Notes: generated by a model from the sequence alone, not told the origin. DNA of 60,581 bases from Synechococcus sp. AG-679-B05 (GCA_003210795.1 QCUJ01000006.1:1-60581), one strand, 5' to 3'; shown: positions 45,880 to 54,547, numbered from the stretch's first letter. Translations and numbers: made by a program.

Positions 45880-47982
45880 TCAGAACGAAAGGTCCGCTGT
45901 CATCTCGTCTGCGAGCAGCAGCACCAGGCTGCGGCTGGTGAGTTTCATGGTTGCTCCTTCGCTCAATGGCAGCTGCGCGGGCAGGTCCTCGCCGGGGGGG
46001 AGAGCCGTGTCGATGACCCGTCTCCAGGGTGACGTCGGCTCCGGCAGTTCGAACACCAGATCGTCGCTGTAGGCGTTGAAACCCGTCCACAGCAGGGCCC
46101 CGTCGCTACTGCGGTGCAGGCTCGTGGCTGCGGTGCGGCTCCAGGCTGCCCAGTCCGGCTGGCCCAGCTTCACGCCATGCCACTGGCGCCAGATGCAGGA
46201 GGGGGTCTCCACCGTTTTGCGGCGTACTTCCCTGGGCGGCACCACGGGATTGAACAGTTGCGGCAGTGCAGCCCGCAGCTTCAGCAGCCGTTGCAGGAAC
46301 TGCTTCAGCTCCAGATCGCAATGATCGTCACCCCACACCATCCAGCTGAGGGGGCTGTCCTGGCACCAGCTGTTGTTGTTGCCGCCCTGGCTGCGGCCCA
46401 CCTCATCCCCCATCAGCAGCATCGGCACCCCGCGCGCCAGCAGCAGGCTGCTCAGCAGGTTGCGTTGCTGCCGTTGCCGGAGTGCCTTGATCGTCGGGTC
46501 GGAGGTCGGCCCCTCCACGCCGTGGTTCCAGCTGTTGTTGTGGTTGTCCCCATCCCGGTTGTCCTCGCCGTTGGCCAGGTTGTGCTTACGGTTGTAAGCC
46601 ACAAGATCCGCCAGGCTGAAACCGTCATGGGCGGTGATCAGGTTCACCGAGCGCCCTAAAGCAGCGGGTTTGTTGCCGTAAAGATCGGGGCTGCCCTTGA
46701 ACCGCTCGGCCAGGGTCCAGCTGCTGTGCTCGTCACCTTTCCAGAAGCGACGCATCCCATCGCGGAAATGGCCGTTCCAGGTGCCGATCCGGCGAGAGGG
46801 GAAGTCCTCCAGCCTGTAAAGACCGCCGCAATCCCAGGGTTCGCTCACCAGCTTCAGGTCGCTCAGCTCTGGATCGGCGTCGATCGCAAGGAACAGCGGA
46901 GGGCGGTCGAGGGGTTTGAGCTGGTCGCCTCGGCTCAAGGCGATGCCGAGATCAAAGCGAAAACCATCCACCCCCAGTTCCAGGGCCCAGCAGCGCATCG
47001 ATTCGAGAATCAGCCGCGTGGTGATCGGCTGGTTGGCGGCGATGGAGTTGCCGCAACCGCTCACATCGAGATATTCGCCATTGCTGGTCTGGTGGTAGTA
47101 GCTGCGATCAGCGAAGCCGCGCCAGCTGAGGGTTGGGCCGCATCGGCTGCTTTCGCTGGTGTGGTTATAAACCACATCCAGCAGCACCTCGATCTGGGCG
47201 TCATGGCAGGCGGCCACCAGCTCACGCATCTGATGGCGCAGCTGCAGCGGGTCGTCGCCGCAGGCATAGCCGTGATGGGGGCTGAACCAGCTGAGAGGGC
47301 TGTACCCCCAAACGTTGTCGCGGCCGGGGGGTGCATCGGCTGGATCAAAGGCGAACACAGGCAGCAGTTCGATCGCCGTGATGCCCAGATCCTTGAGATA
47401 GGGAAGTTTCTGGATCAGCCCGCGGTAGCTGCCTCGCTGCTCCGGTGGCACCCCGGAATCCTCCCGGCGGGTGAAGCCCCCCAGATGGAGCTCATAGATC
47501 ACCGAGCGCTGCCAGCTGTTGCGGGGGCGTGGGTGGGCCTGGAAGTCGAAACGATCCCGTTCGGTCACCACCCCCTTCAGGCAGGCGTGGGTGTTGGGGC
47601 CGGGGCCGGTGGCCAGGTCGCGGTCGTAGACGTCCCAGCCGGTAATGGCGCGGGCTGTGGGATCGAGCAGCACCTTGGCGGGTTGAAAGCCATGGCCGCC
47701 GGGCACCCGAGGGCCGAACACCCGATAGCCGTAGCAGCACCCCTCGCCCAGACCCTCCACTTCCACGTGCCAGTACTCACCGGAGCGGTTGCGGAGGCTG
47801 TCCAGTTCGATCACCTGCGACGGTGCCGTGGCAGAACCGTTGCTGAACAAAAGCAGTTCGATCCGGTGAGCAGCGGGGGCTGCCACCGAGAAATTCACAC
47901 CCCTGGCTGTGCAACTGCTGCCGAGAGGCCAGGGGCTTCCTGAATGAATGCCGCTCAAGACCGTGGGGCAATCGAACTTCAA
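45880..47982 (-). CDS. glgX: Glycogen debranching enzyme (isoamylase-type)
   Basis: 700-residue GH13 enzyme cleaving alpha-1,6 branches in glycogen. It has an N-terminal CBM48 domain (GVNFSVAAPAAHRIELLLFS) and a catalytic barrel with VLLDVVYNHTSE, GVDGFRFDLGIALS (nucleophile Asp) and LITAHDGFSLADLV. The C-terminus is intact. It starts about 30 bases from the divergent gene at 48012. Confidence 0.93.
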   Translation of the reverse strand: MKFDCPTVLSGIHSGSPWPLGSSCTARGVNFSVAAPAAHRIELLLFSNGSATAPSQVIELDSLRNRSGEYWHVEVEGLGEGCCYGYRVFGPRVPGGHGFQPAKVLLDPTARAITGWDVYDRDLATGPGPNTHACLKGVVTERDRFDFQAHPRPRNSWQRSVIYELHLGGFTRREDSGVPPEQRGSYRGLIQKLPYLKDLGITAIELLPVFAFDPADAPPGRDNVWGYSPLSWFSPHHGYACGDDPLQLRHQMRELVAACHDAQIEVLLDVVYNHTSESSRCGPTLSWRGFADRSYYHQTSNGEYLDVSGCGNSIAANQPITTRLILESMRCWALELGVDGFRFDLGIALSRGDQLKPLDRPPLFLAIDADPELSDLKLVSEPWDCGGLYRLEDFPSRRIGTWNGHFRDGMRRFWKGDEHSSWTLAERFKGSPDLYGNKPAALGRSVNLITAHDGFSLADLVAYNRKHNLANGEDNRDGDNHNNSWNHGVEGPTSDPTIKALRQRQQRNLLSSLLLARGVPMLLMGDEVGRSQGGNNNSWCQDSPLSWMVWGDDHCDLELKQFLQRLLKLRAALPQLFNPVVPPREVRRKTVETPSCIWRQWHGVKLGQPDWAAWSRTAATSLHRSSDGALLWTGFNAYSDDLVFELPEPTSPWRRVIDTALPPGEDLPAQLPLSEGATMKLTSRSLVLLLADEMTADLSF

Positions 47983-48011
47983 ACTAGTGGTTTCGGCGCG
48001 TTCTGAACGTC

Positions 48012-48668
48012 ATGACCATGACCACAGCTCTGGAGGCCGGCCGCCCTCCGCAGCAGCTGCGGCAAGACCTGTGGTTGTTCCCGCCCAACAAGGATTGCCA
48101 GGGCGGTAGTTCCTGGTGGTTGGAGGCGGAGCCGGAGCCGGTGTTGATCGACTGCCCGCCGCTCACGCAGGCCAGCCTCACGGCTCTGCAGGATTTGGCC
48201 GGCTCACGGGCACCTCGCATCCTGCTCACCAGTCGCGAGGGGCATGGTCGCTTGCGTCGTGTTCAGGAACGCCTCGGTTGGCCGGTTCTGGTGCAGGAGC
48301 AGGAGGCCTATCTGCTGCCCAATGTCTCGCCTCTGGACACCTTCGCTGCCGATCACGCCACCATCAGCGGCCTGCAGATGCTCTGGACTCCGGGACCAAC
48401 ACCGGGCAGTTGTGTGATTTATGCAACGTCTGCGGAGCTGCTTTTCTGCGGTCGTTTGCTGACGCCACTGGCTCCAGGGCGGCTTGGACCCCTGCGCCAT
48501 GGCCGGACCTTTCACTGGTCACGGCAGCTGGCGAGTCTGGAGCGACTGCGGGCTTGGCTTCCTTCAGAAGCAAGGCCAGCACTGGCTTCTGGGGCTGGCT
48601 TGGGGGCTCTGCGCGGTGAGCATTTGGTGCCCTTTAGCGGGTGGTCTGGGCCGGAGGGATCGAGCTAA
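48012..48668 (+). CDS. Metallo-beta-lactamase-like protein, probably degenerate
   Basis: 218 residues. The layout (NPxxLIDCPPLTQASLTAL, ILLTSREGHGRLRRVQERLG, TPGPTPGSCVIYATSAELLF, FCGRLLTPL) follows the MBL fold, but the HxHxDH zinc motif is replaced by SREGHGR. It is unlikely to bind two metals. Such forms occur in cyanobacteria without a known role. Confidence 0.7.
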   Translation: MTMTTALEAGRPPQQLRQDLWLFPPNKDCQGGSSWWLEAEPEPVLIDCPPLTQASLTALQDLAGSRAPRILLTSREGHGRLRRVQERLGWPVLVQEQEAYLLPNVSPLDTFAADHATISGLQMLWTPGPTPGSCVIYATSAELLFCGRLLTPLAPGRLGPLRHGRTFHWSRQLASLERLRAWLPSEARPALASGAGLGALRGEHLVPFSGWSGPEGSS

Positions 48669-48799
48669 AGCATTGCGGCACAGGACCTTTCGCTTGCAGC
48701 CCTTGGTCAGGCTCCATACGATTGGCGCGCTTGGGGAAGGCAGCGGCGGTTTCAAACGCCGTTTCAGCGCCGTCTCCGCCTCCCGACTCTTCCGTTTCC

Positions 48800-49075
48800 A
48801 TGAACAAAGCAGACCTGGTGAATTTGGTTGCAGCTCGCACCGAGCTCACCAAGACCGATGTCTCGATGGTGGTCGACGCCGCAATCGAAACCATCATCGA
48901 CTCCGTTGTCGAAGGTAAGAAGGTATCGATCCTTGGCTTCGGTTCCTTTGAACCTCGCGAGCGTTCCGCCCGTCAGGGACTGAACCCCAAGACCGGCCAG
49001 AAGATCGCCATCCCCGCCAAGCGTGTTCCCGCTTTCACCGCCGGCAAGATGTTCAAGGATCGCGTTCAGGGCTGA
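48800..49075 (+). CDS. hup: HU-family DNA-binding protein
   Basis: 91 residues (MNKADLVNLVAARTELTKTD) with the HU core VSILGFGSFEPRERSARQG and GLNPKTGQKIAIPAKRVPAF. Bends and compacts DNA in the nucleoid. It has its own strong terminator; the frame extends upstream but the ATG at 48800 is the family start. Confidence 0.96.
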   Translation: MNKADLVNLVAARTELTKTDVSMVVDAAIETIIDSVVEGKKVSILGFGSFEPRERSARQGLNPKTGQKIAIPAKRVPAFTAGKMFKDRVQG

Positions 49076-49107
49076 TCCGCCGTATCAACTGTGGAATCCA
49101 ACCTGAT

Positions 49108-49133
49108 AGCGGCCCCGAGTGGGCCGCTTTTTT
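49108..49133 (+). terminator. Terminator of the HU gene
   Basis: Perfect stem AGCGGCCC (49108-49115) with GGGCCGCT (49121-49128), then TTTTTT. The gluQ start lies inside the T run. Confidence 0.9.
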
Positions 49134-49134
49134 G

Positions 49135-50016
49135 ATGTTGATTCCAGGCCATCTGCAGCAGCAGCTCGACCAGGGCCTGCAGCTCCGAAGAAGCAGTGGC
49201 TATCGAGGCCGCTATGCGCCGTCACCAACGGGTGTGCTTCACCGGGGCAATCTGCAGACGGCCCTGCTCTCATGGTTGCAAGCCCGGCAGCGCCGTGGCA
49301 GCTGGTTGCTGCGCATCGACGATCTCGATACCCCGCGCAATCGACCCGGCGCCATCGAGGCCATCGAGGCCGATCTGCGCTGGCTTGGCCTGGATTGGGA
49401 TGGGCCGATCATCCTGCAAAGCCTTCGGAAAGAGGTTTACGACGCCTGGCTGTCCTGGCTGCAACTGAGCGGGCAGTTGTTTGCCTGCCGCTGCTCTCGC
49501 CGCCAGTTGGCTGGCCTGGCCCGTTATCCCGGCACCTGTCGAACTGCCGGTCATCACTGGGGCTGGCTGAACGAACGCCTGCCCAGCTGGCGACTGCAGG
49601 TACCGGATTCGGATCCAGAGGGCAGCGGTGATGTGGTGCTGCGTCGATCCGATGGCTTCATCGCTTATCAACTGGCCACCGTGCTCGATGAACTGACCTT
49701 GGGGATCACCGATGTGGTGCGTGGGCAGGATCTTCTCCAGGCCTTGCCTGCCCAGCGCAGCATCTACCGGGCGTTGAATCAGACGCCGCCTCGCTTTCAC
49801 CATGGCCCGCTGGTTTGCGATGGGTCTGGAAACAAGCTCAGCAAGCGCGAGGCCAGTGCTGGACTGGCTGCATTGCGCAAGCAGGGGATGGACGCCGCCG
49901 ATGTGGTGGGTCTGCTGGCCTCAGGTCTCGATTTGGTCGATGAAGGTTCGCGGTTGACGGCCCGGGAACTGCTCGAGTGCTTGACGCAGGACCCGATCCA
50001 TGCTGTTGATTCTTAA
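49135..50016 (+). CDS. gluQ: Glutamyl-Q tRNA(Asp) synthetase
   Basis: 293 residues. A glutamyl-tRNA synthetase catalytic core without the anticodon domain: GRYAPSPTGVLHRGNLQTAL (HIGH equivalent), zinc-like Cys pair FACRCSRRQLAGL, and KLSKREASAG (KMSKS equivalent). It attaches glutamate to queuosine in tRNA-Asp. The first 24 residues precede the family start, so the true start may be later; the ATG lies in the HU terminator's T run. Confidence 0.9.
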   Translation: MLIPGHLQQQLDQGLQLRRSSGYRGRYAPSPTGVLHRGNLQTALLSWLQARQRRGSWLLRIDDLDTPRNRPGAIEAIEADLRWLGLDWDGPIILQSLRKEVYDAWLSWLQLSGQLFACRCSRRQLAGLARYPGTCRTAGHHWGWLNERLPSWRLQVPDSDPEGSGDVVLRRSDGFIAYQLATVLDELTLGITDVVRGQDLLQALPAQRSIYRALNQTPPRFHHGPLVCDGSGNKLSKREASAGLAALRKQGMDAADVVGLLASGLDLVDEGSRLTARELLECLTQDPIHAVDS

Positions 50017-50078
50017 GGAAGGCTTCGGGATCGAAAACGGGAATTCCGACCACACTGAATCCAGCATCCAGCCAGCCC

Positions 50079-50267
50079 ATGAGTACCTGCACGGTCTGCG
50101 GAGGAACCGGAATTCAACGTGTGTCCAGTCAGCGTTTCCGCACCTGCCTGGATTGCCTGGGTACGGGAAAAATCATTGCTGTGTCCCCGTCGGCACCGGC
50201 CAATCAAATCAAGACAGCAGCCATGGTGATGACCTGCTCAAGTTCCCGGTCAGGACAAGCTGTTTGA
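50079..50267 (+). CDS. Small DnaJ-type zinc-finger protein
   Basis: 62 residues: MSTCTVCGGTGIQRVSSQRF then RTCLDCLGTGKIIAVS. Two CxxCxGxG units as in the DnaJ central domain make one zinc site. The rest is short and polar. It could bind unfolded protein or help assembly of a photosystem component. Confidence 0.72.
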   Translation: MSTCTVCGGTGIQRVSSQRFRTCLDCLGTGKIIAVSPSAPANQIKTAAMVMTCSSSRSGQAV

Positions 50268-50274
50268 TTGCGGC

Positions 50275-50394
50275 TCAGCTAAGAGGTGCTTTCTGTTTGT
50301 TGCGGAAAACAAAAAAGGTTGCCGTGGCGACAACTACAAGCAGAGGCACCGCAGTGAACAGCAGCAGGGCAATCGCAGACCAGTCGGTGTACAC
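50275..50394 (-). CDS. 39-residue single-helix membrane protein
   Basis: GTG start at 50394: (M)YTDWSAIALLLFTAVPLLV, then a hydrophobic run and a basic tail (FRNKQKAPLS). One membrane helix, cytoplasm-facing tail by the positive-inside rule. I could not match it to a named photosystem subunit. Confidence 0.5.
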   Translation of the reverse strand: MYTDWSAIALLLFTAVPLLVVVATATFFVFRNKQKAPLS

Positions 50395-50450
50395 GGCTGA
50401 AAGGGGTCGGGAAGTTGCGCCATCATCTCAGTAAGCCCAGGTCCTGTTGC

Positions 50451-50768
50451 GTGATTGCACGACCCGTCACAGTTGCTGGTCTCGTTCTTCTGCTGGCTGA
50501 TGTTGCGGGAGCTCAGCCAATCAGCCTTCCCGTGGTTCTGAATGGCGCTCATCGCTGCTTGCAGAGGTTTGATGAGCGGGCCTGCGAGCAGACGCTCGAC
50601 CAGGCGGAGCTTCTGCAGCAGCGTGCTGCGTCACGCGAGGCTTATCCATGCCAGACCCTGCTGCTGGGCTTGCAAGCCGATCTGATTCTTCAGCAGTTGG
50701 GCAGCGGACGCTCCGATCAAGCGGTTGACGATCTTGGCTCGATTCAGCGCGGTTGCGCGGGCTTGTGA
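50451..50768 (+). CDS. Small exported protein with Cys pairs
   Basis: 105 residues from GTG 50451; an in-frame TTG at 50415 is possible. Signal peptide IARPVTVAGLVLLLADVAGA. The mature part is helical with spaced Cys (AHRCLQRFDERACEQTLDQA; AYPCQTLLLG; RGCAGL), suitable for disulfides. No family recognised. Confidence 0.55.
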   Translation: MIARPVTVAGLVLLLADVAGAQPISLPVVLNGAHRCLQRFDERACEQTLDQAELLQQRAASREAYPCQTLLLGLQADLILQQLGSGRSDQAVDDLGSIQRGCAGL

Positions 50769-51019
50769 ACAACATTTCCCTTTCAGTTGTTCAGTCCATG
50801 GTGGCCTGAATGTCCACGCTGTATGCGTTCATCCAAGTACTGAGCAAGCCGCCATTTTTGCTGAATGAGAATTGCATTAATGGCATGAAGATTCATTGCT
50901 TCGGTTACTCGTTCTGAGATGCGAGCAATCCCAGCGAGCATGGTGCCGCAGGCGATGCCATGATCACGAAGGGCTGACTCGTTTCAAGGAAGCCCTTTGC
51001 CACATACGCGTTGCTGGAC

Positions 51020-52066
51020 ATGCCGCGTGGTCTTCGTTCGTGGTTGCTGCTCGTTGTCCTTGGCATGGCTTTGACCGTAGGGCTGGGGTCATGGGTTTCA
51101 GCAGATCCCTCGGTGATCCAGCCTCCATCGGGACCCACATCCCAGAAGATCGACTGGGGAACCTTTGAGCAAGGCCCAACGCAGCCGACCCTGCCTGGAT
51201 TGCGGGTGGGTGCCTACATCACGAACTTCAGCGACATCAATCTTCTCGATGATGAGTTCTCGATTGAATTGCTGCTCTGGACCCTCTGGAAGGGCGACCC
51301 AGACCTGAATCCAAGTGACCAACTTCGGATTCTGAATGGCATTTATGACGGAGATGTGCAGCGGTTTGAGCGGGTGCGACGGGATGTCGTGGATGGTGCC
51401 AGCTGGAGTCTTTACAAGGTGCGTTCAGCGGTGGTGAAGCGATGGAGGTTGCAGCGTTACCCCTTTGATGATCAGCTTCTCCGTGTACAGGTCGGCCTGG
51501 ATGATCCTTTTCAGCCCGTCAATCTGGACGTGGTGCCCAAGGATCCCCTGACGGTGACCCCCAGCCTGTTGCTTCCAGGCTGGGATCTGAAGGAACCGCA
51601 GGCCTATGCATCCACGGTCACGCTGATGAATGACCTGGGGCGTCCCACTGCTCCGGGTATCTCTGTTCGGCGTCAGCCAACGGTGTCTTTTGATGTGCCG
51701 ATTCAACGCCGCAGCTTGTTGTTTGTGGCTCCAGATTTCCTTGGTTACATGTTGGCCGTGGGGCTCTGCTGCATGAGCCTGCTGATCACCCGCAGCCGCG
51801 ATGATTTGATTCTGGCCGCGGTGGTGTCCGCCGGCGGAAACTATGTGTTTATCGCGGGTCAGCTGCCCGTCACAGCGATGACCGGTTTCATCGGACATCT
51901 TCAGCTGATTATTTTTCTTGGGATTCTCTATGTGGTTGCCGCTGATGAATTGATTGATCATCAGCTCAGCCATCTCAGTGCACGTTTTGCGCAATGGTTG
52001 CGTGTCCTGTTATTACCCAGCTACGTAGGAATGACGCTTTTCGGGATCTGGTGGATCATTCCGTGA
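51020..52066 (+). CDS. Pentameric ligand-gated ion channel homologue
   Basis: 348 residues. A signal peptide is followed by an extracellular beta-sandwich: LRVGAYITNFSDINLLDDEF resembles the first strands of Cys-loop receptors, and YPFDDQ (147-152) the conserved FPFDxQ of the Pro-loop. Four helices follow: LLFVAPDFLGYMLAVGLCCM, DLILAAVVSAGGNYVFIAG, GFIGHLQLIIFLGILYVVAA and LRVLLLPSYVGMTLFGIWW. There is no disulfide Cys pair, as in GLIC/ELIC-type bacterial channels. It overlaps a binding-protein-like gene. Ligand unknown. Confidence 0.78.
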   Translation: MPRGLRSWLLLVVLGMALTVGLGSWVSADPSVIQPPSGPTSQKIDWGTFEQGPTQPTLPGLRVGAYITNFSDINLLDDEFSIELLLWTLWKGDPDLNPSDQLRILNGIYDGDVQRFERVRRDVVDGASWSLYKVRSAVVKRWRLQRYPFDDQLLRVQVGLDDPFQPVNLDVVPKDPLTVTPSLLLPGWDLKEPQAYASTVTLMNDLGRPTAPGISVRRQPTVSFDVPIQRRSLLFVAPDFLGYMLAVGLCCMSLLITRSRDDLILAAVVSAGGNYVFIAGQLPVTAMTGFIGHLQLIIFLGILYVVAADELIDHQLSHLSARFAQWLRVLLLPSYVGMTLFGIWWIIP

Positions 52067-53157
52067 GCACAGATCAGGCACAAACTCCTGAGTCAGACTC
52101 TCAGCCAATATCGGCTGCTGTGACCCTCGTCTCAACGGTCATCACCTTGATGACGATGTCGTTGGGTGCATTGTTAATCCAGCCAAGACTGGTGGAACGA
52201 CGTGCTTTGGTCGACGACCAGCATATCCTCACCCTCGCTGAGGTGAAGGCCCTGCCGGAAGGGGTTCTGGCTGTGGTGTTGGATCGCTCGCCGGGTCAGG
52301 ATCAGTCCGATTTTCGATACCAGCTGCTCAAGCTCGTCATGGAGCGCAGTGGCAGGCCCTACGCGCTTGGCTTGAGTGAACAGACGATCTCTCAAGACGA
52401 GGCGATTGCTGCTCTGGATCAACCCAGTTGGAACCAGGGTCGTAATCCGTTGGCCATCAGCGTTGGGCTTTATGGAGCAGGCTTGGAGCTCAACCGTCGT
52501 CTTCAGCCTGTTCCGATCCCTGTGACGGGAGGCATCCTCGGCTTGAGAGCGGGTTGGACCCATCGCGATGGTGTGGAGCGTATGGCTTCAGTTCGGAGCC
52601 TGAATGATCTGCGCGACATCGTTCTGCTCCAGGGGCTGGGATGGAGTGATGTGGATATTTTTGATGCCTCCGGCATGCGCACGTTCACCGCACGATCGGA
52701 TGACCTGTTTCGGTTGGTGGACCACCGCCGCGTGCAGTTGTTTCCCCGTGGAATTGCCGAACTCGAGCGCGATGCTGTGATTGTGCGGGACACAGCAACT
52801 TCAACCCAGCTGGATCCACATCTGTTAATTGCTTATCCCTTTGCCGGATTCTTTTACGTCAGCCGATCCAATCCAGCGCTTGCCGATGCGATTCAACTGG
52901 GTTTTTCGCGAGCCATTGACGATGGTTCGTATCAGATGTTGTTGGAACGTCTCATCCTCACGCCATGGTTGCGCCGGCATCTTCAGCTGGCGAATCGGTC
53001 GGTGGTGGTTCTTCCCAACCCGGTGGCTGCATCCGTCTTGGCTGATGTCGATCCAACACATTGGATCGTCCCCTGGGGTGACCTGCTGCAGGGAACAATC
53101 TCTTCTGGGTCTCAACTTTGTGAAACCCCTTCGCTGCGTGTGCTCTGCGAGGGATAA
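52063..53157 (+). CDS. Membrane-anchored solute-binding-like protein
   Basis: 364 residues from GTG 52063, overlapping the channel gene by GTGA. One N-terminal helix (ISAAVTLVSTVITLMTMSLG) anchors a periplasmic part resembling family 3 (amino-acid type) binding proteins: GVLAVVLDRSPGQDQSDFRY, VRSLNDLRDIVLLQGLGWSD, LFRLVDHRRVQLFPRGIAEL and ADAIQLGFSRAIDDGSYQML. No ABC permease or ATPase is nearby. The overlap with a ligand-gated channel suggests it captures or presents the ligand. Function is inferred. Confidence 0.75.
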   Translation: MSTDQAQTPESDSQPISAAVTLVSTVITLMTMSLGALLIQPRLVERRALVDDQHILTLAEVKALPEGVLAVVLDRSPGQDQSDFRYQLLKLVMERSGRPYALGLSEQTISQDEAIAALDQPSWNQGRNPLAISVGLYGAGLELNRRLQPVPIPVTGGILGLRAGWTHRDGVERMASVRSLNDLRDIVLLQGLGWSDVDIFDASGMRTFTARSDDLFRLVDHRRVQLFPRGIAELERDAVIVRDTATSTQLDPHLLIAYPFAGFFYVSRSNPALADAIQLGFSRAIDDGSYQMLLERLILTPWLRRHLQLANRSVVVLPNPVAASVLADVDPTHWIVPWGDLLQGTISSGSQLCETPSLRVLCEG

Positions 53158-53222
53158 ACAACATGCTTTCAGCCAGGGAGTGGACTTTTGCTCTCACCCC
53201 CTGTTCGCTTGCGCTCTCTCGG

Positions 53223-53558
53223 TTACCAGTTAGCGAAGCCTCCCCGGTAGCGGGCATTGGCAAATCCGCCGCCGCCATTGCCCCAGGCACCGCCACGGGC
53301 GTTACCGAATACACCGCCGCCACCGCCTCCATTGGCCCAGCCACGTCCGCGGCCGTTGCCCCAGGCAGCGATGTCCGGGTGTTCGTTCGATGTTTGCTTG
53401 AGCAGGGGAGACCACCTGTCGTTGCTGCGGGCTGCTGCAATGCGCTGTTCGATGCTGTTGTCAGCCTTCTCATAGGTGTAGGCCCCTGCTGCAGTGGCGC
53501 CAACACTGCTCCAGGTGCTGAGCAGAACCAGTGTTCCAAAGAGGGTGGTGGGTTTCAT
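53223..53558 (-). CDS. grrA: GrrA-like Gly-rich ribosomal-peptide precursor
   Basis: 111 residues. A signal peptide (MKPTTLFGTLVLLSTWSSVG) is followed by a leader-like helix (SIEQRIAAARSNDRWSPLLK) and a Gly/Asn/aromatic core of 47 residues. The core holds six aromatic-X-Asn triplets: W66-N68, W74-N76, F84-N86, W92-N94, F99-N101 and F108-N110. This is the pattern of GRRM-system GrrA peptides, on which a radical SAM maturase (GrrM) makes three-residue cyclophanes. No grrM is next to it. It lies 39 bases downstream of grrP on the same strand. Confidence 0.82.
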   Translation of the reverse strand: MKPTTLFGTLVLLSTWSSVGATAAGAYTYEKADNSIEQRIAAARSNDRWSPLLKQTSNEHPDIAAWGNGRGRGWANGGGGGGVFGNARGGAWGNGGGGFANARYRGGFANW

Positions 53559-53597
53559 GGGTTGCGATCAGAAAGTGTTTTGGGTCTTGCAGGAAAA

Positions 53598-54506
53598 TCA
53601 GTCGGGTTGGGTTTGGGTATCGATCCCCGTCACGGTTGACAGCACAGCGTTGTAGTAGGTGGCAATGGTCTCCGTCGACAGGCCCACAGCACTCTCAGGA
53701 CCGATCCAGCGGTTGATTCGGTTGGTGCTGGTGTCGTCTCCGTCGATGTAGTTCTGCAGCAGCTGGGCGATGGCCACATTGGCCTTGGCCAGCAGCGCCT
53801 GGTTCTCAGAGGCGACGACGCAGGCAACGGCTGAGCGGCCGTAGGGACGTTCCGGCACGGCCTTGCTTCCGGGGACCGCACCGGCATTGGCCTTGGCCCA
53901 TAGGGCCCCACTGGCGATGGCGTCCACGCTGCCCTGCTTGAGGGCATCCAGGGCAGCCTCTGGAGAGTCGAATTGCTCCAGCTCGGTTTCAGGCAACTGC
54001 TTGGCCACCACGTCAGCTGGGACGGAGTCCTTGACCACGCCGATGCTCGTTCCTTTGAGCGCCTCAGGTGTTCCATCGTTGTCGCCGGTGGTGAGCAGTC
54101 GGACCCCTCCAACGGCGAAAGGCAGGGAGTAGCTCAGTTGCTCGGCCCGCTCCCAACTGAAGCTCACCCCGCAGGCGATGTTCGCGGAACCATCTTTGAG
54201 GGCTTCACCAGCGGCTTTGATGCTGGTGACATCAATGATTTCAGGCGCGGCATCACCACCGAGTTCAGCCTGGATCACACCCAGGACCTCATGGGCCAGT
54301 CCTTCCCACTCCTGCTCGTTTTGGGAGCTGTAGGGCAGGGCATCGCTCAAGGCCACGGCCTTGAGCTTGGTGATCGGTTCTGGGGTGGGGGCAGGCGCTT
54401 CAGCCTCTGACGTTGAGGCCGTTGAGCTCGTCTGTGGCGTCGAACAGGCGGTTAGGGCTGTGAGTGCCAGGAGGAGAGCAGAGCAGCGAAGAAGCATCAG
54501 TCGCAT
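53598..54506 (-). CDS. grrP: GrrP-like lipoprotein, orphan substrate-binding protein
   Basis: 302 residues. A lipobox (ALTALTAC, lipidated Cys21) anchors a Thr/Ser/Pro linker and a family 3 binding-protein fold (SANIACGVSFSWERAEQLSY; GTPEALKGTSIGVVKDSVPA; ALDALKQGSVDAIASGALWA). It fits the extracellular substrate-binding-like orphan protein of the GRRM cluster and has no ABC partner here. Four copies of an 8-bp repeat lie just upstream of its start. Confidence 0.82.
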   Translation of the reverse strand: MRLMLLRCSALLLALTALTACSTPQTSSTASTSEAEAPAPTPEPITKLKAVALSDALPYSSQNEQEWEGLAHEVLGVIQAELGGDAAPEIIDVTSIKAAGEALKDGSANIACGVSFSWERAEQLSYSLPFAVGGVRLLTTGDNDGTPEALKGTSIGVVKDSVPADVVAKQLPETELEQFDSPEAALDALKQGSVDAIASGALWAKANAGAVPGSKAVPERPYGRSAVACVVASENQALLAKANVAIAQLLQNYIDGDDTSTNRINRWIGPESAVGLSTETIATYYNAVLSTVTGIDTQTQPD

Positions 54507-54516
54507 CGAGCAGCTG

Positions 54517-54547
54517 AATTGCTTAATTGCTTAATTGCTTAATTGCT
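54517..54547. repeat. Four-copy 8-bp tandem repeat upstream of grrP
   Basis: AATTGCTT repeated almost four times at 54517-54547, ending 11 bases from the grrP ATG (54506). Copy-number change would alter spacing in the 5' leader. Confidence 0.9.

Noticed and set aside
46726-47943. 405-codon plus-strand frame opposite glgX
   Set aside because: Shadow of the debranching enzyme gene.
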